Of a stretch of 24,623 nucleotides of DNA, positions 6,984 through 13,479 are shown piece after piece. Source of the DNA: CAZYBC01 sp964645645 (GTDB lineage Bacteria; Patescibacteriota; Microgenomatia; UBA1400; PJMF01); the NCBI GenBank assembly GCA_964645645.1, contig CAZYBC010000017.1, positions 1 through 24,623 on the forward strand, in the 5' to 3' direction. Below the pieces are notes generated by a model. The model saw nothing but the letters and a program-made list of their open reading frames with translations. It had not been told where the DNA came from and did not search any database. The position numbers and the translations under genes are program-made. The number at the start of each line of letters is the position of its first letter. The stretch's first letter is position 1.

Positions 6984-8114
6984 ATGAAAATAAGTAGAAT
7001 TTATGATAACTTAGCTAAATTTATAGAACCAAATAAAGTATTGGTAATTTATGGTCCAAGAAGAATCGGCAAAACTACGATGATTAAGCAGTTTTTGGAA
7101 AAAACTCACTTAAAGTATCGTTTTAATACAGGAGAAGACTCTCGGGTTCAACAAGTTTTAGCATCTGCAAATTTGGATCAGATTAAAGATTTTGTAGGAA
7201 ATAATGAATTAATTGTTATTGATGAGGCACAAAGTGTTCCCAATATTGGTTTGGGATTAAAATTAATTGTTGATCACATCCCTAATATTAAGGTAATCGC
7301 TACTGGTTCAGCATCATTTGATTTGGCCAATAAAGTTGGTGAACCATTAGTCGGTAGGAAATGGACTAAAATACTTTATCCAGTTTCACAGTTAGAGCTC
7401 GTTAATCAATATGCTAAGTTTGATATTGAAAAGAATTTAGAGCAATATTTGATATATGGGACCTATCCTGAAATATTGACAGCAACTGATTCCACTAGAA
7501 AGAGAAGTATCCTAGATGAAATTTCTTCTTCTTATTTATTAAAAGATATTCTGGCTATCGAACAAGTTAAATCTAGTAAATTATTGGTTGATTTATTAAA
7601 ACTATTAGCATTTCAAATTGGGAGTGAGGTTTCTCATTCGGAATTAGGAACTCAGTTGGGAATTGACAAAAAAACAGTTGCTCGATATTTAGATCTTTTA
7701 GAAAAAGCCTTTATTATTATTTCTTTACCTCCATATTCGAGAAATTTACGTAAAGCTATTTCTAAGAAAAATAAATATTATTTTGTTGATAATGGAATTA
7801 GAAATGCAATCATTAATAACTATAATAATTTAGATACCAGAAATGATCGCGGTCAATTGTGGGAAAATTTTTTGGTAATGGAGAGATTGAAAAAACAGGC
7901 TTATGTACAAATTCATGCTAACAATTATTTTTGGCGTACTTATGATCAAAAAGAAATTGATTGGGTAGAAGAACGTGATGGCAAGGTTTTTGGTTTTGAA
8001 TTTAAATGGCAAAAAAACGAAAGCAAAAATAAAAATTATTGGCTTGAATCTTATCCTAACGAGGCCATATTTGAGTTAATTAATCAAGATAATTATCTTG
8101 ATTTTTTAAGTTAG
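6984..8114 (+). CDS. AAA ATPase with DUF4143 domain
   Basis: Predicted ATPase of the AAA_14/DUF4143 family (COG1373 type), common in archaea and Patescibacteria and of uncertain role. From ATG 6984 the product has 376 residues. The Walker A is GPRRIGKTT (residues 24-32), Walker B is LIVIDEAQ (76-83), and a sensor-like IATGSASFDL lies at 105-114. The middle has a winged-helix-like piece (LGTQLGIDKKTVARYLDLLEKA). The C-terminal part ends with EIDWVEERDGKVFGFEFKW, the D...ExK arrangement of a restriction-endonuclease-like fold seen in DUF4143. A GTG at 6966 is open in frame, but it lies inside the palindrome and ATG is preferred. It overlaps the convergent deaminase gene by four bases. Confidence 0.9.
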   Translation: MKISRIYDNLAKFIEPNKVLVIYGPRRIGKTTMIKQFLEKTHLKYRFNTGEDSRVQQVLASANLDQIKDFVGNNELIVIDEAQSVPNIGLGLKLIVDHIPNIKVIATGSASFDLANKVGEPLVGRKWTKILYPVSQLELVNQYAKFDIEKNLEQYLIYGTYPEILTATDSTRKRSILDEISSSYLLKDILAIEQVKSSKLLVDLLKLLAFQIGSEVSHSELGTQLGIDKKTVARYLDLLEKAFIIISLPPYSRNLRKAISKKNKYYFVDNGIRNAIINNYNNLDTRNDRGQLWENFLVMERLKKQAYVQIHANNYFWRTYDQKEIDWVEERDGKVFGFEFKWQKNESKNKNYWLESYPNEAIFELINQDNYLDFLS

Positions 8115-9097
8115 CTCTTTCTTTCCACCTCTTTGCCTGCTTGTCTAAGCAACTTAAACGCGTAACCATCCGAGTGGTCTAATTGATAAACCACTTTTTT
8201 AATTGGGCTTCTGGCTAACATTCTAGCGCAAATGGGGCAGGGCATTAAATTAATGTAAAGAGTGGTGCCGGTTAAATCTAGTTTTTCCCTAGCGGCTTGC
8301 AAAATTAATTCCACCTCAGCGTGATTAGTGTCATAAAAATTTAAATCCTGTGGTGGGCCAAAGTGTTGTTCTTTGCTCGCGCCAAAGTGGAGCATGGCTG
8401 TTTCAAAAGGCACAATCACATTGTGGCTGGCTAGTAAAAACTGATTGTCTTTGGCTAATACTGCGCCGGTTTGAAAAGTGTAATCAAAAGAAAATTTGCC
8501 AGCCTTCTGAGCAAATTTTAGCAATTGGTCATCGCTGTATTTTTGGCCACTTACAGCCTCGAGTGGTAAAAGAAGTTTTTTAATTTTTTCTTCATAATTT
8601 TGCGCCTCAGCTTTGTTAATAAATGGGTTAATTAATCTATATTCTAGCTTCTTTTTATTGATTTCATAAAACAGTGGAGTGTAGTGAAATGCGTATTGGT
8701 AAGACCCACGCACGATAATTACAACCGTTAAATTTAATTCTCGCAATAAATATTTTGCTTCAGTTTGTCTGTAACTCAAAATGGCAACTTTATTCTGAAT
8801 TTCTGCGGGTAAAGTTTCTAAACTGGCTTCTAAATCATTCAATTTTAAAGTTTTAAATTGAGGGCAGCCTTCAAAACCATCAATAAATTTTTCTTTAAGT
8901 TGGCCAAAAATTAAAAAACTTTGTTTGGTTAAACCACTGGCTAATTGGGCAATTTTTTTAGCAGATATTTCCCTAGAACCTAAAATTAAAATGGCTTTTT
9001 TTGCAGTTAAAGCTTTTTTTTTGGAGGGAGTAAGTTGCGACCAATCGTAAAATTTCATAGCGTTTAAATCAAGTAGCTGATTGATATTTTTGGCCAA
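8111..9097 (-). CDS. cytidine/dCMP deaminase-like protein with unknown N-terminal domain
   Basis: Residues about 205-325 form a zinc-dependent deaminase. HAE (259-261) supplies the His ligand and catalytic Glu, and PCPIC (286-290) supplies Cys287 and Cys290. This pattern is shared by dCMP deaminases, CMP/dCMP-type nucleoside deaminases and RibD. The first 180 residues are unlike any deaminase I know: an alpha/beta region with AILILGSREISAKKIA, NKVAILSYRQ and TVVIIVRGSYQYAF. If the substrate is dCMP, the product dUMP would feed ThyA. The start is uncertain: ATG 9097 overlaps the HIT gene by 29 bases, while ATG 9058 (MKFYDWSQL) removes the overlap and may be the true start. It is the third gene of a minus-strand operon. 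Confidence 0.82.
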   Translation of the reverse strand: MAKNINQLLDLNAMKFYDWSQLTPSKKKALTAKKAILILGSREISAKKIAQLASGLTKQSFLIFGQLKEKFIDGFEGCPQFKTLKLNDLEASLETLPAEIQNKVAILSYRQTEAKYLLRELNLTVVIIVRGSYQYAFHYTPLFYEINKKKLEYRLINPFINKAEAQNYEEKIKKLLLPLEAVSGQKYSDDQLLKFAQKAGKFSFDYTFQTGAVLAKDNQFLLASHNVIVPFETAMLHFGASKEQHFGPPQDLNFYDTNHAEVELILQAAREKLDLTGTTLYINLMPCPICARMLARSPIKKVVYQLDHSDGYAFKLLRQAGKEVERKS

Positions 9098-9581
9098 ATT
9101 TTTTGGCTAATTTTTTAATTTCGCCCAATTGTTGTTTATACTTTTGCGCATTTTCTTCTGCGCCATATTTTAGCTCACGGAAATTCCACTGACACAAATC
9201 CGGCGCATCAAATGGAATAAACTGAACGTGCAAATGATCGGTAACGGTCATTTGTGCTTTAGTGCCACCTTCGCGAATCAGTGTCCACATACTTTTATAA
9301 CCATAAATTTTGCGCAGCATTTTTTTGGCGATGTAGGAAAATTTGCGAATAGTTTCCCATTGCGCTGGGCTTAATTCTTTAGGTGAACTAATATGTGAAC
9401 GAGGGATAGCCATTAAATGGCCGTCCAAATATGGATAAAGATTGATTGTTAGTACTAAGTCATTTTCTTCCCAAATAATATATTTATCTTTGAGATCACA
9501 AAACACGCATTTACCAGTATTTTGCCAAATTTTGGCATATTCACCACTGGTGCGAGCCGTCTTAGTTAAATCGTTTTTCAT
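9069..9581 (-). CDS. HIT-family nucleotide hydrolase or transferase
   Basis: HIT proteins act on nucleoside phosphate esters through a His triad. The 170-residue product shows the usual start CVFCDLKDKYIIWEENDLV with a CxxC pair at 25-28. It then has INLYPYLDGHLMAIPRSHI (residues 46-64) and the catalytic block DHLHVQFIPF near 115-124. The triad reads H-x-H-x-Q, as in GalT and Ap4A phosphorylase (APA2), which transfer nucleotides, rather than the H-x-H-x-H of HINT/FHIT hydrolases. It starts three bases after the upstream gene stops and overlaps the next gene, so it is mid-operon with a nucleotidyltransferase and a deaminase. The substrate is unknown. Confidence 0.88.
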   Translation of the reverse strand: MKNDLTKTARTSGEYAKIWQNTGKCVFCDLKDKYIIWEENDLVLTINLYPYLDGHLMAIPRSHISSPKELSPAQWETIRKFSYIAKKMLRKIYGYKSMWTLIREGGTKAQMTVTDHLHVQFIPFDAPDLCQWNFRELKYGAEENAQKYKQQLGEIKKLAKKFGQKYQSAT

Positions 9582-9584
9582 AAC

Positions 9585-10148
9585 TTAAGCTTTTTTTTCT
9601 TTGAGTGGTTTTTTACTAAAAGCCATCAAATCTTTAAACGTGTCATTGAGTTGCGCGCTGACACTACGGCGCAAAATTTGCGTAGTAGAAATATACGGCG
9701 ATTGGCGATCCACTAATTTAACTTCACCCCCATATTTAGTGACAGTTTTGTATTCTTTGGATTCTTGATAATCTTTATTCCAATCTTCTTTAACTGTAAT
9801 GTAAACGTTAGGTTGAAGTAGGGCGAGGGTAGGTTGGTTGCTGGTGTCTGGGATAATAGTTACTAAATCGACAAAGCGAATATAGGTGAGCATTTCCGCT
9901 CTAATTTTTTCATCCAAAATTGGCCGATTAGGGCCTTTGACTTTTTGTACAGCCGCATTACTGCTGACACCAACTACCAGTATGTCACCGAGTTTTTTGG
10001 CTTCTTGTAAATAGCGAATTTGCCCAACATGGAGCATATCCCACGCGCCAGCGGTGTAAATAATTTTTTTATTTTTAGCAGCTAGTTTTTCTCGCAGTTC
10101 GGTTAAGCCGCTCTGAGGGATGAGTCGTTGTTTCCAGTTGAATTGCAT
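9585..10148 (-). CDS. RfaE/TagD-like nucleotidyltransferase
   Basis: The 187-residue product (from ATG 10148) resembles the cytidylyltransferase-like domain of HldE/RfaE and glycerol-3-phosphate cytidylyltransferases, which activate sugar or polyol phosphates with a nucleotide. It has YTAGAWDMLHVGQIRYLQEAKK at 31-52, LVVGVSSNAAV, KGPNRPILDEKIRAEML, VDLVTIIPD and ISTTQILR near 153. The catalytic HxGH is HVGQ (residues 40-43), so the second His is replaced. The frame continues upstream to 10184, but TACAAT (10160-10155 on the minus strand) ends six bases before ATG 10148, which supports a leaderless start there. It heads the operon with the HIT protein and deaminase. Confidence 0.85.
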   Translation of the reverse strand: MQFNWKQRLIPQSGLTELREKLAAKNKKIIYTAGAWDMLHVGQIRYLQEAKKLGDILVVGVSSNAAVQKVKGPNRPILDEKIRAEMLTYIRFVDLVTIIPDTSNQPTLALLQPNVYITVKEDWNKDYQESKEYKTVTKYGGEVKLVDRQSPYISTTQILRRSVSAQLNDTFKDLMAFSKKPLKEKKA

Positions 10149-10154
10149 AGCCTG

Positions 10155-10160
10155 ATTGTA
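10155..10160 (-). promoter_or_regulatory. -10 box of the nucleotidyltransferase operon
   Basis: TACAAT on the minus strand, six bases before ATG 10148, indicates a leaderless operon start. No clear -35 is present. Confidence 0.4.
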
Positions 10161-10251
10161 ACGTAATTTAAGATTTGCGTACATATAAAAGTTGGCTTTG
10201 AATTATGGTAAAAATAGTGGTAAAAAATGTGGTAAAAAATAGGCCTATAAC

Positions 10252-10280
10252 TTGATTTTTGGGATAAAAAGTGCTAAAAT
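10252..10280 (+). promoter_or_regulatory. promoter of small membrane protein cassette 1
   Basis: TTGATT (10252-10257), 17 bases, then TAAAAT (10275-10280) preceded by TGC, an extended -10. The predicted start is near 10287, giving a 29-nt leader. A 10-base block, AGGCCTATAA (10241-10250), lies just upstream and recurs next to the cassette 2 promoter. Confidence 0.6.
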
Positions 10281-10315
10281 ATGGGGATCTCGAAACTGTT
10301 TAATGGAGGTTTGAA

Positions 10316-10561
10316 ATGGAAAATTTGATTGAAGTTTTAGGGATGATTGCTTTTCTGGTTGTCGGGTTTGCCTTTGGCTGGGCAGCCAGGAGTTTCTTCG
10401 TCCAAAAAGACTGGGATGAAATTGATGACCTGCGCAAGCAGGTCACCGAGCTAAAGGATGAAAACCGAATTTTGGTTTTCCGAATTAAAGATCTAGAGTG
10501 GTACAAAACCACTTTGGAAAAAGGGATTTTTATACTGGTTGATATGCTCAACCAGAAATAG
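10316..10561 (+). CDS. small single-span membrane protein with coiled coil (cassette 1)
   Basis: An 81-residue protein. Residues 8-27 form one transmembrane helix (GMIAFLVVGFAFGWAARSFF). Residues about 31-75 are charged with heptad-like leucine and isoleucine spacing (DDLRKQVTELKDENRILVFR), typical of a coiled coil that would lie in the cytoplasm or outside and oligomerise. A strong GGAGGT (10305-10310) lies five bases before the ATG, whereas most neighbours have none. Codons such as CTG, GTC, CGC and GAC are more frequent than in flanking genes. It stands alone between its own extended -10 promoter and a strong terminator. I do not recognise the family. The same layout recurs at 15255-15744 and 22625-22919. 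Confidence 0.8.
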   Translation: MENLIEVLGMIAFLVVGFAFGWAARSFFVQKDWDEIDDLRKQVTELKDENRILVFRIKDLEWYKTTLEKGIFILVDMLNQK

Positions 10562-10580
10562 AATTTCCCTTTTCTCACAT

Positions 10581-10613
10581 TCCCGTGTTCCACAAGAGCA
10601 CGGGATTTTTTTT
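10581..10613 (+). terminator. Rho-independent terminator of cassette 1
   Basis: A 10-bp stem, TCCCGTGTTC (10581-10590) with GAGCACGGGA (10596-10605), loop CACAA, followed by eight T and GCC. This is a textbook intrinsic terminator. Confidence 0.85.
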
Positions 10614-10643
10614 GCCCGTTTGATCTCAATTTTTATTTTTATT

Positions 10644-11720
10644 TTAAATTGAATTAGTGATTATCCAAGCTTTTGTTCTTACAAAATGTTCATTTTGTTC
10701 TAAAGATTCATAAGGATTATGTTTTAAAAATTTATAAAAATCATAAAATAAAAAAAATTTTACTAAAGGAGCTAGCAGTTTCATTTGTGCTGGACTTAGC
10801 TTACTTTCACCATATTTTTGATAACCAGAATGGACAAAATATTTGATAATTTGGCTGGGGTTTTTATATTGGCAATCCACTAACAAAAAAGCTAAAGTTC
10901 TAGCCACATCAATAATTGGATCACCTAAAGCAGTTTTCTCCCAATCTAAAATTCCGGTTAGAGTTAAATTTTTAAATTGAAAAAGGTTGTTGGTTGTGGA
11001 TTCATCTTTAGCATCTATATTTTGAGTGAATAACAAATTGCTGCGCACAAAATCCAAATGCAAGGCTTGCTGATTGGGTAAAGTTGAAAGTTGCTTGAGA
11101 ATTTTTTCAAAATAAGTAAATATTTGTGGTTTTAAAATGTTTAATTTTAATTTTTTTGTTAAAGCTAGTTGCACGTTTTTTTGTGCAAAATAAAGTTGCA
11201 TTTGTTGGTTTAGTGTTAAAAAAATCTGTTGAGCTTTGGGCCAAGTAGTTAGTTTTTCTGTGTTTAATTGAGCAAGTTGCCGATGGATAATCGCCATGCT
11301 TTTGCCTAATAATTTTAGATGTTTTTGTGTGTAAGCATCCCAAGAAATTGTTTGACCTGGCAAGTAATTGTATAAGCAAGCGTAGCGATTTTGTTGTTTG
11401 TTGCTTAATTTAAAAATTGTTTGGCCGCTGAGGTTAACCAGCGTTTTTTTGGTCGGAAAATTTTGTTGAGCTAAATAATCACTTAAAAAATTAGCGCGTT
11501 TAATTTTGGCTAAAATTTGTGGTTCGTCTTTATAAATCACTAAACAAATTTGAGGGGTGGTAAGAGAAGTGGCGGCGGATGTTTGAGCCAATTCTTTAGC
11601 AATAATTTTCTTTACAACAATCGGAATAACTTGGTTGCGATAACCTTTTTCAGTTGGTAAAATTTGTGTAGTTTGCAAGCCAAAAGGATTTAGAATTTTT
11701 TGCCAGTTATTGTTAGTCAT
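10644..11720 (-). CDS. APH-like small-molecule kinase
   Basis: The 358-residue product belongs to the aminoglycoside/choline phosphotransferase superfamily, which moves the ATP gamma-phosphate to hydroxyls of small molecules. HLDFVRSNLLF (residues 221-231) is the Brenner motif HxDxxxxN with catalytic Asp223. GILDWEKTALGDPIIDVART (256-275) holds the metal-binding Asp in the DxE version of DFG, followed by the usual GDP and D-x-A. The N-lobe is less conserved. The natural substrate cannot be read from the sequence; resistance is only one of many roles in this family. TATACT (11734-11729 on the minus strand) lies eight bases before the ATG within a palindrome, indicating a leaderless, possibly regulated start. 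Confidence 0.85.
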   Translation of the reverse strand: MTNNNWQKILNPFGLQTTQILPTEKGYRNQVIPIVVKKIIAKELAQTSAATSLTTPQICLVIYKDEPQILAKIKRANFLSDYLAQQNFPTKKTLVNLSGQTIFKLSNKQQNRYACLYNYLPGQTISWDAYTQKHLKLLGKSMAIIHRQLAQLNTEKLTTWPKAQQIFLTLNQQMQLYFAQKNVQLALTKKLKLNILKPQIFTYFEKILKQLSTLPNQQALHLDFVRSNLLFTQNIDAKDESTTNNLFQFKNLTLTGILDWEKTALGDPIIDVARTLAFLLVDCQYKNPSQIIKYFVHSGYQKYGESKLSPAQMKLLAPLVKFFLFYDFYKFLKHNPYESLEQNEHFVRTKAWIITNSI

Positions 11721-11722
11721 GT

Positions 11723-11739
11723 CGGTTTAGTATAAACCG
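11723..11739 (-). promoter_or_regulatory. palindrome over the -10 of the APH-like gene
   Basis: CGGTTTA (11723-11729), spacer GTA, TAAACCG (11733-11739) is a perfect 7-base inverted repeat. It contains the minus-strand -10 TATACT and ends three bases before the start codon. A repressor site is the simplest reading. Confidence 0.45.
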
Positions 11740-11769
11740 GAAGCTTAAAGAAGAAAATTAAAGTTTCTG

Positions 11770-12022
11770 TTCATTCCGCCGCGAAGCAAGGCGTAGTTTT
11801 TTTTAATCCCCCAGGAAAAGTATATTTTATGTTTTTATTCATTCCGCGCTTTAGAAAAGTAAACACTAGTAATTTTGTTCGTTCCGCAGCGAAGCAAGGC
11901 GTAGTTTTTTTAATCCCGCAGGAAAAGTAACTTTGGATTTTTGTGATATCTTGGCGAAGCCTTTAATCCCCCAGGAAAAGTATATTTTATGTTTTTATTC
12001 ATTCCGCCGCGAAGCAAGGTGC
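11770..12022 (+). repeat. intergenic array of alternating short repeats
   Basis: This array fills most of the gap between 11721 and 12064. Unit A, about 24 bases, begins TTCATTCC and ends GCGAAGCAAGG(C/T)G. Copies lie at 11770-11793, 11878-11901 and 11998-12021, with a short copy at 11838-11848 and a remnant at 11953-11960. Unit B, TTAATCCC(C/G)CAGGAAAAGTA, lies at 11803-11822, 11910-11929 and 11963-11982. Positions 11802-11847 repeat perfectly at 11962-12007, so the array grew by a 160-base duplication. Unit A contains GCGAAGC, a sequence known to form a very stable mini-hairpin in DNA. Related copies lie at 22562-22584 and 23075-23166. No protein is encoded. Confidence 0.8.
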
Positions 12023-12033
12023 AATAAAAACAT
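11989..12033 (+). repeat. hairpin with constant 23-base loop (copy 2)
   Basis: ATGTTTTTATT (11989-11999) pairs perfectly with AATAAAAACAT (12023-12033) around a 23-base loop (12000-12022) made of unit A. The loop differs at only two positions from the loop at 22562-22584 (read on the other strand), while the stems are unrelated beyond the TTTTATT next to the loop. It ends 15 bases before the extended -10 of the reductase gene. Confidence 0.65.
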
Positions 12034-12048
12034 GAAATTTACTTTTCC

Positions 12049-12057
12049 TGTTATAAT
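12049..12057 (+). promoter_or_regulatory. extended -10 of the reductase gene
   Basis: TG-T-TATAAT (12049-12057) ends seven bases before ATG 12065, giving a leaderless mRNA. The block TTTCCTGTTATAATT is identical at the promoter of the 23211 gene. Confidence 0.65.
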
Positions 12058-12064
12058 TCTGCTA

Positions 12065-12613
12065 ATGCAAGTTTTCATCATTGTTTCTATTACTAGCGAT
12101 GGTTTTATTGCCCAAAATAAAGAGCAAAATTCTTTGGATTGGACCAGCAAAGAAGACAAACAGTTTTTTATGCGCAGAACTAAAGAAGCTGGTGTAATTG
12201 TGATGGGTAGTACCACTTTTGCCACTATTGAAGTTAAGTATAAACCACTTAAAGATCGGTTAAATATTGTTTACACTCGCCAAAAAACGCAAGATTTTGT
12301 GCAACAAGGTGAGTGGGCTAATGATCCTAGTCGTTTTCGCACGTTTAGTGGTCAACCACAAGCATTAATCGACCAGTTAAGTAAAGAAGGTTTTACTCAA
12401 TTAGCAGTTTGTGGTGGGGCTAGTACTTACAGCACTTTTTTACAAGCCGGGGTAGTGGATAAAATTTATCTAACGGTTGAGCCGATATTATTTGGTGATG
12501 GAGTAAAATTATTTAATCAAGCTTTTTGGCCATTAAAAAAATTAAGCTTAGTAAAAACCACCCAACTTAATCAACAAGGCACTTTATTACTAGAATATAA
12601 TCTCTTAAAATGA
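12065..12613 (+). CDS. RibD C-terminal/dihydrofolate reductase-like protein
   Basis: The 182-residue product has the DHFR fold as in RibD_C proteins: MQVFIIVSITSDGFIA, LDWTSKEDKQFF, GVIVMGSTTF, LAVCGGASTYSTFLQAGVVDKIYLTVEPILFGDG near the end. Such proteins reduce pterins or pyrimidines with NADPH. Because ThyA in this window makes dihydrofolate and no classical FolA is seen, this may be the working dihydrofolate reductase; that is inference. The frame continues upstream to 11933 through the repeat array and an ATG at 12032, but the extended -10 at 12052-12057 lies inside that extension, so the true start is ATG 12065. Its TGA overlaps the ATG of the HAD gene. Confidence 0.87.
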   Translation: MQVFIIVSITSDGFIAQNKEQNSLDWTSKEDKQFFMRRTKEAGVIVMGSTTFATIEVKYKPLKDRLNIVYTRQKTQDFVQQGEWANDPSRFRTFSGQPQALIDQLSKEGFTQLAVCGGASTYSTFLQAGVVDKIYLTVEPILFGDGVKLFNQAFWPLKKLSLVKTTQLNQQGTLLLEYNLLK

Positions 12614-13410
12614 TCAAATTTTCTTTCAAACCTTCATTCTTGTTAGATATTGATAAAACTATTGTTAATACTAGCCGGGAAATTACGCCACGGGTAAAAA
12701 AAGCGATTAAAAATTTGCGCCAGCAAGGTTTTAAAGTTGCTTTGTGTACTGGGCGTCCCTATGCTACGGTGGACAGAGAATTATTGGATTTGTTTGATCA
12801 TAATGATGTTCATGTGTTAAGTGGTGGGGCTGAGTTGACTACTACTAGCGGCCAAGTATTATTTGTTAAGCCTATTGCTAGTGACAAAGTGAGAGAGATT
12901 TATTTTAAAGTTGAACAATTAGGCGGAGAATTTTTTTCTAGTCAGGATCGGTTAATTTTAGTTAATCAGGCCAAGTATAGATATTATTTACAAAAATTTG
13001 AAAAAAATCGTTTACTTATTCCGGATGAAACTAAAGAAGATTGGCAAGCAAATTTAATTTCTGTTAATAAAATTAATAATTCTTTACGAGCTTATTTACA
13101 ATCATTAACTGATTTAAACGTTATTAAATTAGTTAATTATCGTAATCAAGAATATTATGATCTTACTGCTCATGGTGTAACCAAAGCATTTGGTGCGGAA
13201 AAATGGGCAGCTCACTATCACTTAGATTTAAAGCACATTGTGGCAATTGGCGATAGTGATAATGATTTGGAAGTGGCACAAGCAGTTGGTTATGGCATAG
13301 CCATGGGCAACGCCAGCGACCGGCTTAAGGCTGTTGCGGTGGAAGTGATTGACCACGTTGATAATGATGGGTTAGCTAAATATTTGGAAGAAATTGCTCG
13401 TACGTATTAA
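12610..13410 (+). CDS. HAD-superfamily hydrolase, Cof type
   Basis: A 266-residue phosphatase of the Cof/class IIB HAD group, which removes phosphate from sugar phosphates, flavins or other small molecules. Motif I is DIDKT (13-17; nucleophile Asp13, acid Asp15; the usual Gly is Lys). Motif II is the T of CTGRPYA, the motif III Lys is probably in GVTKAFG, and motif IV is IGDSDNDLEVA, followed by GIAMGNASDRLKAVA, typical of Cof proteins. The insert between motifs II and III forms the cap. It overlaps the reductase gene (ATGA), so the two are coupled; a substrate in folate or flavin metabolism is possible but unproven. Confidence 0.88.
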   Translation: MIKFSFKPSFLLDIDKTIVNTSREITPRVKKAIKNLRQQGFKVALCTGRPYATVDRELLDLFDHNDVHVLSGGAELTTTSGQVLFVKPIASDKVREIYFKVEQLGGEFFSSQDRLILVNQAKYRYYLQKFEKNRLLIPDETKEDWQANLISVNKINNSLRAYLQSLTDLNVIKLVNYRNQEYYDLTAHGVTKAFGAEKWAAHYHLDLKHIVAIGDSDNDLEVAQAVGYGIAMGNASDRLKAVAVEVIDHVDNDGLAKYLEEIARTY

Positions 13411-13479
13411 GTATTGCGACGTAAGCCGTGTGGTTAGAAAATCGCTTTTTAAGTCTAACAAAAAAACATTTTTTTAAAT

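Noticed and set aside
10300..10629. Minus-strand frame opposite the cassette 1 gene
   Set aside because: It covers the terminator and ribosome site of the plus-strand gene and has a random Ser/Lys-rich composition.
11770..12022. CRISPR array
   Set aside because: Repeats alternate between two types, spacers are irregular and partly duplicated, and no cas gene is present.
11933..12064. N-terminal extension of the reductase, including an ATG at 12032
   Set aside because: It runs through the repeat array and the extended -10; homologous proteins start at MQVFIIVS.
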